This document shows positions 45,619-54,482 of a stretch of 60,357 bases of DNA, one piece after another. The stretch's first letter is position 1. Each line of letters opens with the position of its first letter. Position numbers and translations under genes: made by a program. This stretch comes from Bacteroidales bacterium (GTDB lineage: Bacteria; Bacteroidota; Bacteroidia; Bacteroidales; UBA7960), in contig PWKN01000169.1 in the NCBI GenBank assembly GCA_003559735.1, forward strand, positions 1-60,357, given 5' to 3'. The notes under the pieces are model-generated. The model had not been told where the DNA came from. It saw nothing but the letters and a program-made list of their open reading frames with translations, and did not search any database.

Positions 45619-45662
45619 AATTTGATGGATTTTGGTTAATAGTTAGGAATAATATGCGATGA

Positions 45663-45695
45663 TAAAAGTACCACAAGCCGGAGAGAAGGGCTTGT
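45663..45695 (-). promoter_or_regulatory. Promoter and candidate operator of the CBM9 protein gene
   Basis: Minus-strand -7-like TACTTTTA (45663-45670, one mismatch), directly preceded by a perfect inverted repeat ACAAGCC-N9-GGCTTGT (45673-45695) in the spacer/-33 zone. The repeat could instead end the aldose epimerase transcript, whose stop is 100 bases away. Confidence 0.4.
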
Positions 45696-45795
45696 ATTTA
45701 TGTTCTATGTATTGATAGGTATGTTCTGTTCTTGCACCCCCTTTGCTGCGCTGTTGAACCAATTGGATGGTAAGGTGTCCGGCCGGGGACAGCGA

Positions 45796-46911
45796 TCACC
45801 TGGTGTTGTCGACAGAGAAGCGATAGATGGTTGCCGATTCGTACTTGCTGCCGGGTGAAAGCATTGCAGATGGAAAAGAAGGTTGATTTGGGGAATCCGG
45901 GAAATGCTGTGTTTCAAGACATAAAGAAGTCCTGCGGTGATAGGCTTCACCCCGTTTGCCGGTATCAGACCCATCCAGGAAGTTGCCGGTATAAAACTGG
46001 ATACCCGGCTCTGTTGTCAGGACATCCATTTTTCTCCCTTTTTCAGGATGGAATACACTTGCTGCAGGTTCAGGCAGGCGGCTGTCCGGACTGGTTTTAT
46101 CCAGCACGAAATTATGGTCATATCCTCTTCCATAAACCATTTGCCGGTGGGTTGAACCGATCCTGTCGCCGATCCTGGTATACTCATTAAAGTCGAATGG
46201 GGTGCCGGCAACCGGTGCAATCTCCCCGGTGGGGATCTGGTTGTCGTCAGTCGGGGTATAATGGCTGGCCAGGATCTTCAGACGGTGATCATTGATCGTC
46301 CGGTTACCCTCTCCGGCAAGGTTAAAAAAGGGATGTCCGGTGAGGTTGACAACGGTTTTTTTATCGGTGGTGGCAAAGTAATCAATGCGCAGTTCATTTT
46401 CGTTGTTCAGCGAATACTGAACGGTCACCTGCAGGTTGCCGGGATACCCTTCCTCCATGTGTGGTGACAGGTAACGCAGGGTCAGCATCTGGCTGCTGTT
46501 TTGTTCTCCATCCCAGACCACATTGTGAAAACCGCCGCTGCCACCATGCAGGTGGTTTGGCCCATTGTTGGTGTCCAGTGCGTATTCCCTGCCATCCAGC
46601 GAAAACCTGCCGTTTGCAATGCGGTTGCCAAAACGGCCGATAAGGGCACCGTAATACACTTCATTTGAGTCAAGGTATTGTCTTATGGTATGATAGCCGG
46701 TTACTATGTCGTCACAGACACCATCCCTGTCAGGAACGATCAGCGATACGATACGGCCACCATAATTGGTAATGTCAACACGGAGTCCGTTCTCATTTTT
46801 CAGGGTATACAGATGGGTCTTTTTCCCGTTGAGCATAATAGAAAAGTCCTCCTCACAAGGAAATACCAGTCCGCCGGCCAATTGCACCCTTGATGTTTTA
46901 TGATGTGTCAT
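45796..46911 (-). CDS. galM: Aldose 1-epimerase (mutarotase)
   Basis: A 371-residue mutarotase interconverting alpha and beta anomers of aldoses (galactose, glucose, xylose). The expected catalytic residues are present: His122 in NHLHGG, His193 in GHPFFNLAGEG and the base Glu301 in TTEPGIQFYTGN. The N-terminus has no convincing signal peptide, so it is probably cytoplasmic. It diverges from the Nudix-type regulator across a region with a strong palindrome, so it may share regulation with the xylose genes. An internal ATG at 46836 is a possible later start. Confidence 0.93.
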   Translation of the reverse strand: MTHHKTSRVQLAGGLVFPCEEDFSIMLNGKKTHLYTLKNENGLRVDITNYGGRIVSLIVPDRDGVCDDIVTGYHTIRQYLDSNEVYYGALIGRFGNRIANGRFSLDGREYALDTNNGPNHLHGGSGGFHNVVWDGEQNSSQMLTLRYLSPHMEEGYPGNLQVTVQYSLNNENELRIDYFATTDKKTVVNLTGHPFFNLAGEGNRTINDHRLKILASHYTPTDDNQIPTGEIAPVAGTPFDFNEYTRIGDRIGSTHRQMVYGRGYDHNFVLDKTSPDSRLPEPAASVFHPEKGRKMDVLTTEPGIQFYTGNFLDGSDTGKRGEAYHRRTSLCLETQHFPDSPNQPSFPSAMLSPGSKYESATIYRFSVDNTR

Positions 46912-46978
46912 AAGAATAAATATTCAAAAAAAATTAAATATTGGATAAAATCAAATGCATTCCTGCCTGGTGTCGCAG

Positions 46979-47055
46979 CAAAGATCGCATTTTTTCCGGA
47001 AAAACAAAAAAATCTTAGCGTACATATTACGCTAACTATTTTTTTTGTAGCTTTA
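46979..47055. promoter_or_regulatory. Divergent promoters and palindromic operators, epimerase/regulator
   Basis: TTAGCGTA-CATAT-TACGCTAA (47015-47035) is a perfect 8+5+8 inverted repeat. On its left is the epimerase promoter: TTTG (47005-47008), 18-base spacer containing the 14-bp palindrome TTTTTCCGGAAAAA (46991-47004), and -7-like GATCTTTG (46979-46986). On its right is the regulator's -7-like TAGCTTTA (47048-47055). The operator overlaps the regulator's -33 zone, so autoregulation by the Nudix-type protein is likely. Confidence 0.6.
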
Positions 47056-47188
47056 CACCCTGTATTATTCATGCTGTTCATCCAGTCCGGATGCAAGGCG
47101 TTGAAAGACGCCGGCTCTGATTTGCCGTTTTCTGTTTATGCTCTATGGGTAATGCAGAATACAATCATTAAGACAAAGCACAGGCAAG

Positions 47189-47920
47189 ATGACCGGGAGG
47201 CTTAATCCTAATATATCAGTAGATTGCGTGGTTTTTGGTTTTGACAGGGATTGTTTGCGCGTACTTCTGGTGGAAAGGGAAATTGTTTTTCACGGGGATA
47301 CGGAGAAGACGGTCCGTGATTACAAGCTTCCCGGGAGTCTTGTTTACAACGAAGAGTTATTGAAAGATGCGGCCCGCAGGGTGCTGCATGACCTGACAGG
47401 CATCGGTGGCATCTGCCTTGAACGATATGATGTTCTCGATTCGCTGGAGCGGATGGACAACCGTGTGGACAGGCAGTGGCTTGAGCAGACCACCGGATTA
47501 TCGATTGAACGGGTTGTTTCGGTGGCTTTTTTTGGCCTGGTCAATTTGAACGACCCGCTGGTATCGAAAGTAAAGGATGGTGCCCGGTGGATGAACCTGG
47601 ATGAGACGAAGCAGTTGCCTTTTGACCATAGTGCCATCATAGAACGTGCACTTGCAGTGCTTCAGCAGCGACTGAGGGTGGATGCGACTGCCTTTGGACT
47701 GTTGCCTGAGAAGTTTACCATTGCCGGGCTGCAACAGGTTTTTGAGGTGATTGGCGGGGAGAAACTGGACAGCCGGAATTTCCGGAAAAAACTAAAAAAC
47801 TTTCACTTCATTGTCCCACTAAGGGAAAAACAACGCAATGTAGCCCATAAACCGGCCCGGTTGTACAGCTTTGACCACAAACGTTTTTTACAGTCCCGCA
47901 AGTCAATCAGTTTTTTTTAA
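47189..47920 (+). CDS. xylR: Nudix-fold transcriptional regulator (XylR/AraR/NrtR-like)
   Basis: A 243-residue regulator with an N-terminal Nudix domain and a C-terminal winged helix (about 165-240, FTIAGLQQVFEVIGGEKLDSRNFRKKL begins it). In Bacteroidota, proteins of this type next to xylose or arabinose genes are sugar-responsive repressors. The Nudix box is decayed: expected REUxEExG reads RVLHDLTG (64-71), with the catalytic glutamates gone, so it is a ligand sensor rather than a hydrolase. It is followed by xylB (18-base gap) and xylA. A palindrome upstream (47015-47035) is a good operator candidate. The symbol is by context and could be araR-type instead. Confidence 0.82.
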   Translation: MTGRLNPNISVDCVVFGFDRDCLRVLLVEREIVFHGDTEKTVRDYKLPGSLVYNEELLKDAARRVLHDLTGIGGICLERYDVLDSLERMDNRVDRQWLEQTTGLSIERVVSVAFFGLVNLNDPLVSKVKDGARWMNLDETKQLPFDHSAIIERALAVLQQRLRVDATAFGLLPEKFTIAGLQQVFEVIGGEKLDSRNFRKKLKNFHFIVPLREKQRNVAHKPARLYSFDHKRFLQSRKSISFF

Positions 47921-47938
47921 CATAAAGCAGATATTCTT

Positions 47939-49435
47939 ATGGTATTACTCGGATATGATATTGGCAGTTCATCTGTCAAAGCGAGCCTGGTGGATAGTTC
48001 ATCGGGACAGTGTATTGCTTCCTCCTTTTATCCGAAAAAGGAGATGGAGATATCTTCTCCGCAGCCCGGTTGGGCTGAACAACATCCTAATGTATGGTGG
48101 GATAGCATCGTGGCTGTGACAAGCGAGCTGATGCAGCAGCAGAAAATTGACAAAGAATCTGTTGGTGCCATTGGGTTGTCGTACCAGATGCACGGACTGG
48201 TCATTACTGACCGGGACGGCAAGCCGCTCAGACCTTCTATTATCTGGTGCGACAGTCGCTCTGTGGCTTATGGGGAAAAGGCTTTCAGGGAGATCGGTGA
48301 AACGCAATGCCTGTCGGCTGTGCTCAATTCGCCCGGTAACTTTACCGCCTCAAAACTGGCATGGGTAAAAGAGAACGAGCCTGCATTGTATTAAAAAATT
48401 GACAGGGTGATGCTGCCTGGTGACTATATTGCCTTGAAGCTGACTGGAGAAGCGCTGACAACACCCTCAGGATTGTCTGAAGGGATATTCTGGGACTTTC
48501 AAAAGCATGGTTTGGCTGAATTGATACTGGACTACTATGGTTTTGACCGGGATCTCTTCCCTGGGGTGGTTCCCAATTTTTCCGTACAGGGTAATTTAAC
48601 AAAACAGGCTGCAGGTGAACTTGGTCTCAAGGCTGGTATTCCCCTTGCATACAGGGCAGGGGATCAGCCCAACAACGCATTTTCGCTGAATGTGCTCAAT
48701 CCCGGGGAAATTGCGGCAAATGCAGGAACCTCCGGAGTGGTTTACGGGGTTAGTGACCAGGTGACGTACGACCCGCAGTCAAGGGTGAATACCTTTGCCC
48801 ATGTTAATCATACCAGCGAAGATGCACGCCTTGGCGTGCTGTTGTGTGTAAATGGTACCGGGATCCTCAATTCGTGGTTGAAGAAAAATGTGGTTTCAGC
48901 AGATTGGGATTATGAAGAAATGAACCGTCAGAGCGCATCGGTCCCTGCAGGATCTGACGGCCTCATCGTACTGCCTTTCGGCAATGGGGCAGAACGGATG
49001 ATCGGGAACAAAAATCCCGGCTGTATCATTGAGCGGCTGGATTTTAACAGGCACAACAATGCCTGTCTTGTCAGGGCAGCCCACGAAGGGATTGCATTTG
49101 CTTTTGCGTATGGGATCGATATCATGGAGACTACCGGTATCAGGGCATCCGTGATCCGGGCAGGCAACGCCAACATGTTCCTGAGTCCGGTTTTCAGAGA
49201 AACCCTTGCCGCACTGACCAATGCCACCATAGAGCTTTATAATACCGATGGTTCGCAGGGAGCTGCCAGGGCTGCCGGAGTGGGTGCCGGAATATTCGCG
49301 TCGGCAAGTGACGCTTTCGGCGGACTAAAGATCGTAGAAACCGTCAGTCCGGATAAAACATTGCAGAAGCCGGTCAGTGAGGCGTTTAATAACTGGAAAA
49401 ACATCCTCCGCAAACAGTTGCAGCCGGCCAAATAA
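47939..49435 (+). pseudogene. xylB: Xylulokinase interrupted by an in-frame stop
   Basis: A 498-codon FGGY-family xylulokinase that should phosphorylate D-xylulose. The reading frame is continuous except for TAA at codon 152 (48392-48394). Reading through gives ALY-stop-KIDRVMLPGDYIA, where relatives have a residue such as lysine; a single A-to-T change (AAA to TAA) explains it. The N-terminal piece (MVLLGYDIGSSS, sugar-binding SYQMHGL) lacks the catalytic Asp242 (YRAGDQPNN), which lies in the second piece, where a GTG/ATG at 48407/48410 could restart. It lies between the regulator and xylA. Real mutation, sequencing error and reinitiation are all possible. Confidence 0.88.
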
Positions 49436-49494
49436 ACAGGCAGATCATTAATAAATCATTAATCTATACACCATTCTACAAAAAATCATTTGCT

Positions 49495-50826
49495 ATGAGT
49501 TACTTAACAGGAGACAAAGAATTTTTTAAAGGCATTGGCAAAATTGCCTTCGAAGGGCGCGATTCGGACAATCCGCTTGCGTTTAAATTTTATGACGAAA
49601 ACAAGGTGGTTGCAGGGAAAACCATGAAGGAGCACCTCAGGTTTGCCGTGGCCTACTGGCACACGTTCTGTGATACCGGTGGCGATCCGTTCGGACCGGG
49701 AACACGGGTTTTTCCATGGGATGCGGCCAGTGATCCCATCAGCCGCGCCAAGGACAAAATGGATGCCGCATTCGAGTTCATCACAAAGCTGGGCGCACCA
49801 TTTTATTGTTTTCATGATATCGATGTGGTGGATGAAGCGGACACCATCAGCGAAACGGAAAGCAGACTGCAGACCATGGTTGGTTATGCCAGGGAAAAGC
49901 AGGATGCATCGGGCGTGAAACTGCTGTGGGGTACCGCCAATTTGTTCTCTCACCCGAGATATATGAACGGGGCAGCCACCAATCCAGACTTCAATGTGAT
50001 CACCCATGCCGCCACACAGGTCAGGAATGCCCTGGATGCCACCATTGCACTGGGCGGACAAAATTATGTTTTTTGGGGCGGACGTGAGGGATATTTCTCT
50101 TTGCTCAACACCAATACAAAACGTGAGGTGGAACATATGGCCCGTTTTCTGCATATGGCTAAGGATTATGCAAGAAAGAACGGTTTTAAGGGGACATTCC
50201 TGATCGAACCCAAACCCATGGAGCCAACAAAACACCAGTATGATTATGATGCGGCTACAATCATTGGTTTTCTGAATAAATACGGACTTGCGGAGGACTT
50301 TAAACTGAATATTGAGGTAAACCATGCCACGCTTGCCGGACATACGTTTCAGCACGAATTGCAGGTGTCTGCTGATGCCGGACTCTTTGGAAGCATTGAT
50401 GCAAACAGGGGTGATTACCAGAACGGATGGGATACCGACCAGTTTCCGATCAACATATATGAAGTGGTGGAAGCCATGCTTGTGATCCAGGAAGCCGGTG
50501 GATTTACAACGGGCGGTATAAACTTTGATGCAAAACTTCGCCGGAACTCAACCGACAGTGAAGATCTCTTTATTGCCCATATCTCTGGCATGGATGTGTT
50601 TGCCAGGGCGCTGATGATCGTTGATGACATTCTTGCAAAATCCCCGTACCCCGAGATGAGGAAGGAGCGCTACAGCTCATTCGATTCTGGCTATGGAAAG
50701 GCTTTCGAGAAGGGAGAAATGACCCTGGAGGATATGCGGACACTGGCCATAAAAAATGGTGAACCCGCACAGATCAGCGGGAAGCAGGAGCTTTATGAAT
50801 CAATACTGAATCAATACATCAGGTAG
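49495..50826 (+). CDS. xylA: Xylose isomerase
   Basis: A 443-residue group II xylose isomerase converting D-xylose to D-xylulose with divalent metals. Family motifs are intact: FCFHDIDV-type histidine region ([14 protein letters not shown]), [15 protein letters not shown], and the metal-binding [15 protein letters not shown]. The length matches the Bacteroidota type. It begins 59 bases after xylB and is likely co-transcribed with the regulator and xylB. It is cytoplasmic. Together with transaldolase it feeds pentose into central metabolism, although the xylulokinase between them is interrupted in this sequence. Confidence 0.97.
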   Translation: MSYLTGDKEFFKGIGKIAFEGRDSDNPLAFKFYDENKVVAGKTMKEHLRFAVAYWHTFCDTGGDPFGPGTRVFPWDAASDPISRAKDKMDAAFEFITKLGAPFYCFHDIDVVDEADTISETESRLQTMVGYAREKQDASGVKLLWGTANLFSHPRYMNGAATNPDFNVITHAATQVRNALDATIALGGQNYVFWGGREGYFSLLNTNTKREVEHMARFLHMAKDYARKNGFKGTFLIEPKPMEPTKHQYDYDAATIIGFLNKYGLAEDFKLNIEVNHATLAGHTFQHELQVSADAGLFGSIDANRGDYQNGWDTDQFPINIYEVVEAMLVIQEAGGFTTGGINFDAKLRRNSTDSEDLFIAHISGMDVFARALMIVDDILAKSPYPEMRKERYSSFDSGYGKAFEKGEMTLEDMRTLAIKNGEPAQISGKQELYESILNQYIR

Positions 50827-50951
50827 TCTGCTGGCCATAAACGGGGAAAGACAGAAGGTGTCGGTACCGTATGATTATTCATCAAACTGCATCTGCGAAT
50901 AATCTTTCATAAAATGGAAGAAAATTACCAGTTTATTCCTTTTTTGGTCGT

Positions 50952-50959
50952 TATTTTCG
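50952..50959 (+). promoter_or_regulatory. -7-like element before the GH-A/FN3 gene
   Basis: TATTTTCG differs from TAnnTTTG at one base; the -33 is not convincing (TTTA at 50932 is too close). If used, transcription would begin near 50966, after the first in-frame ATG at 50964, which favours a later start. Confidence 0.35.
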
Positions 50960-51026
50960 CAGTATGCAAAATCAATTGTATGCCAGCAGCAAGATTTTAA
51001 TAACCGGATCTGTGGTGACCGGATTG

Positions 51027-54000
51027 ATGACACGGTTAGTACGGCTGCATATGCGTATGGTCATCATGGTGCCAGTGCTTTTCTTATGTATTGCGGCCGG
51101 AGCACAGGTTGTGGTTGTCGATGATGATTTTGATGATGGTGTGTTTCCATTTGAGGGCTGGAAGGAGATCAATTCCTCCGGACAGGTGACTGTTGTGAAC
51201 GGCGAACTGCAATTTGATTATACGGACCAGCGCCCTGGTGCTGTCAGGGAGTTTGAACCGGCTGAAGGTATTATCAGCATAGAATTCAATGCCCGGTCAA
51301 CCCGTAACTGGATACACTTTTTTGTATACATACGAAACCATGAGTCAGATACGGTAAGTGCCCTCACACTGGGAAGTGCTGGCAACAGGGGGATACTGGC
51401 GATAACTGCTATGGATGACAACGGCAGGATGGCAGAAGGGGTGAATGCCCTGCCTGAACAGTTTGGCGTGAACCGCAACTACCATATTGCATTCTCAATA
51501 AACACCTTTACACAGGAAGCGACACTTTATGTGGACGGACGACAGACAGAGGAGGCCCGGTCTGTTCCATTACTGCGACATGCAGAAAATGTTGCCTCGG
51601 TGGTCTTTCTGAATGATTATATGTTTAGCAATGAGGGAAGGGTTTATATTGATGACCTGCGTGTTGTATACTATCAGCGCGACAAGACCTTGCTGCGACT
51701 GCGAATAGAAGAGGCACAGGCACTCCTTGATGATGCGGAACCAGGTGATGCCCCCGGACAATATCCGGTGGCGTCAATCAATATGCTTGGCGATGCCCTC
51801 GGGATGGCGCTTGAAATATATGATGACACAGATTCAACACAGGAAGAGGTTGACAATGCTGCAGAACATCTTGGTCAGGCTATGGCGGACTTTATTCACA
51901 GTGAAAATGCAGCGGTTGCTGTTTTAAATATCAATACAGATGATGGACATCCTATCAATGAGGGGTTTAGCGGATTCAATGTCAGGATCTCAGATGGCCC
52001 CTGGAACTATAACCATCCCGATTTCAGAGAGGCCGTACAAACCTTGAAACCGGGATTTTTGCGCTACTTTTCGGGAACTACCGGAAACTATCTCAATATG
52101 AACACCGGTATGATGGAGTATGCATGGTTTGAACAGCTGCTGAACCATGGCAGCTCATATGATGATTATCCTGCTCTGTATAAATGGGTGGAGGTAAAAG
52201 GGCCTCACCGGCTTATTGATCTGTACGACATGCTTGGGGAGAACAGTGCAAAATTGGTGATCACCTTTAACAGCTTTATGAACACACCTGAAAATGCTGC
52301 CCGGCTGGCTCGTTTTTGTAAAAACAACAACATCATCGTTGACTATTGGCAGTTTATAAACGAACCCAATTTCTATACACCCCCAAGAAGGTATCTTTTC
52401 AATGATGGCAAAGATTATGCGGTAAAGCAGAAAGAGGTTGCTGATTCGATCCTGTCTGTTGATCCTGATGCCCGACTTGCCCTGAGCTATGGATGGGATG
52501 GATTGGGTTCGTTTGCCCGCAGCATAAGCGATTATGAACCCGTATACTGGAATGCGGTATCTTTTCATGCTTATCCGCTGCGGGCTGCAGATACCGATTT
52601 TGACTATGCCATGCGCAGGGCCAACAGCAGGGTCATGGACCGGACAAATGCAGCTTTCTACAATAAGGTACAGTCGGTCAGTTGGCCTGATGCGCCATTT
52701 ATTGTTACCGAATATGGTGTGTGGAACGATATGCTTAGCAATACACTCTACGGGGCCATCTTCCTCTCTGAATACGTTATGCGGATGTCGGCCAACCCGA
52801 GGGCAAAACTGATTGGCAACCATGTCGTGAACCATGCAGCCAGACCAAACAATACCCATCACGATCTGTTCATGGATGCATTTGATGCCGGACAGACGAT
52901 CGATCCGGACACGGTGCCTACCGGCTTTAATCTGCGTATTGACGGAAAAACCTTTACCGTTGTGAATAAAGCCCTGAACAGGGCTGATTTTGTTTACCAG
53001 TCAACCATCGATGGCGGCTCGCGGGTGCAATTGCTGGGTGGATCCTATATCTCTGCATTGTATGCCCGGGCATATCGTGGACTGAACGGAAAAGAATATG
53101 TCTTGATCACCAATAAATCAGACCTGTTTAATGAAATGGATATCCTGTTGGATGGCAGTTCACCGGATTTGGAGATGACCATGACCTATGCATGGTCATC
53201 CGACCCTGCCGTGAGTAATGTTTTGGTGCAGAGCAAAACCACAGCGGCTCCTGTAAGGATACCCCCATACTCGGTTGTCCGGCTTGAATGGGACTCGGAA
53301 ACAATGCCGGCTCCTCCCGCTCCACGGATCTATGCGGTGGAGCATGGAGAAGGTTCTGCGCTGATAAAATGGTGGGAGCGTGAAACAGCCGAAAAATATA
53401 CCTTGCTCCGAGGGGTCACATCTGGTGTATATAACCATCATGTAACTATCGGACAGGATGTCAGCGAATATGAAACTGGTGAACTCGCCAACGGACAGAC
53501 ATATTACTTTGCTGTGCAGGCATCCAATGCCAGCGGGACCAGTGTGCTGTCAAATGAAGTAGCCTATCATGTTGATGTTCCCGATACACCGTTGTTTGAT
53601 ATAGCCAGACCCAACTCCCGGAGGGTTACCCTTGAATGGGAAAGCGTACCTTATGCCAACGGGTATAAGGTACGGTATGGCACACAACCTGGTGTATATG
53701 ATAAGATTATCGATGCAAATAACACTACCGGGTATGTGCTTCGGAATCTGCAGAACGGGGTCACATATTATTTCAGTGTGTCTGCCTACAACGGAATGGG
53801 AGAAAGTGCACTTTCTGATGAATTGCAGGCAACACCCCAGACACACATTCCGCAAGCACCCTGGTACCTGCATGGACATGAAGATCCTGTTACAGGTGTG
53901 GTCCACCTGAATTGGATCCCCTCTGACAGTACCCACCAGGCATCATTTAATGTGTACCGCAGTAAGAATGCCTGGTCTGGTTATGAACTCGTAGATTCAG

Positions 54001-54434
54001 GAATAAACCAGACGAGTTATGCTGACTCCACTTTTCTTTCGGCTGGAAAATATTTCTACCGCATTGGCGCTCAAAATGAGCGTGGAAAGGGTTTTTTCCG
54101 GTCCAATATTTTTACTATGGATAAAAAGGCAGACACTGAAGATTTTTTTACAAACACTCCTGATATGATGTACAAAGGACTATTGTTCCCCGGTTTTATC
54201 AATCCTGTAAAAGGAGCGCGTTTTGGTCCCATTGATCCGGCTGTATCCATTCGTTACCGTATACGCCTCACCGATGTGACAGGCAGACATATCTTCACTG
54301 GTGACTGGGGTGAACACTGGGACGGTCATGCCAATGGAACCATGGTGCCAAGGGGAGCATATATGTGGCAGGTGCAGGGATATGCAGATTCTGATCCTTT
54401 TTACAAAACCGGAAAGGTGCTGGTTATTTATTGA
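51027..54434 (+). CDS. Secreted clan GH-A-like glycosidase with fibronectin type III domains
   Basis: An exported protein of 1135 residues from the ATG at 51027. The first ATG (50964) overlaps the predicted transcription start; the chosen start gives a signal peptide (LFLCIAAGAQ). An N-terminal jelly-roll (laminin-G/CBM-like, about 35-205) and a helical linker precede a barrel-type domain (about 300-640) with likely catalytic Glu446 in FINEPN and Glu562 in VTEYGVW, as in GH39/GH51-like enzymes, then a beta-sandwich, three fibronectin type III domains and a C-terminus (GHANGTMVPRGAYMWQVQ) like the FlgD/gliding-type T9SS tail. No exact GH family is recognised. It precedes a sulfatase by 48 bases, so the pair may act on one sulfated glycan. 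Confidence 0.8.
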   Translation: MTRLVRLHMRMVIMVPVLFLCIAAGAQVVVVDDDFDDGVFPFEGWKEINSSGQVTVVNGELQFDYTDQRPGAVREFEPAEGIISIEFNARSTRNWIHFFVYIRNHESDTVSALTLGSAGNRGILAITAMDDNGRMAEGVNALPEQFGVNRNYHIAFSINTFTQEATLYVDGRQTEEARSVPLLRHAENVASVVFLNDYMFSNEGRVYIDDLRVVYYQRDKTLLRLRIEEAQALLDDAEPGDAPGQYPVASINMLGDALGMALEIYDDTDSTQEEVDNAAEHLGQAMADFIHSENAAVAVLNINTDDGHPINEGFSGFNVRISDGPWNYNHPDFREAVQTLKPGFLRYFSGTTGNYLNMNTGMMEYAWFEQLLNHGSSYDDYPALYKWVEVKGPHRLIDLYDMLGENSAKLVITFNSFMNTPENAARLARFCKNNNIIVDYWQFINEPNFYTPPRRYLFNDGKDYAVKQKEVADSILSVDPDARLALSYGWDGLGSFARSISDYEPVYWNAVSFHAYPLRAADTDFDYAMRRANSRVMDRTNAAFYNKVQSVSWPDAPFIVTEYGVWNDMLSNTLYGAIFLSEYVMRMSANPRAKLIGNHVVNHAARPNNTHHDLFMDAFDAGQTIDPDTVPTGFNLRIDGKTFTVVNKALNRADFVYQSTIDGGSRVQLLGGSYISALYARAYRGLNGKEYVLITNKSDLFNEMDILLDGSSPDLEMTMTYAWSSDPAVSNVLVQSKTTAAPVRIPPYSVVRLEWDSETMPAPPAPRIYAVEHGEGSALIKWWERETAEKYTLLRGVTSGVYNHHVTIGQDVSEYETGELANGQTYYFAVQASNASGTSVLSNEVAYHVDVPDTPLFDIARPNSRRVTLEWESVPYANGYKVRYGTQPGVYDKIIDANNTTGYVLRNLQNGVTYYFSVSAYNGMGESALSDELQATPQTHIPQAPWYLHGHEDPVTGVVHLNWIPSDSTHQASFNVYRSKNAWSGYELVDSGINQTSYADSTFLSAGKYFYRIGAQNERGKGFFRSNIFTMDKKADTEDFFTNTPDMMYKGLLFPGFINPVKGARFGPIDPAVSIRYRIRLTDVTGRHIFTGDWGEHWDGHANGTMVPRGAYMWQVQGYADSDPFYKTGKVLVIY

Positions 54435-54482
54435 TGATTGCAACAATGGCATTTGTTATTCAGGAAGAAAGAAAACCGGAGG

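Noticed and set aside
48407..49435. Second, complete FGGY kinase gene
   Set aside because: It is in the same frame as the upstream ORF and lacks the N-terminal half of the kinase fold, so it is the remainder of xylB.
52155..52862. 235-codon minus-strand ORF
   Set aside because: Antisense to the GH-A/FN3 gene without recognisable motifs.
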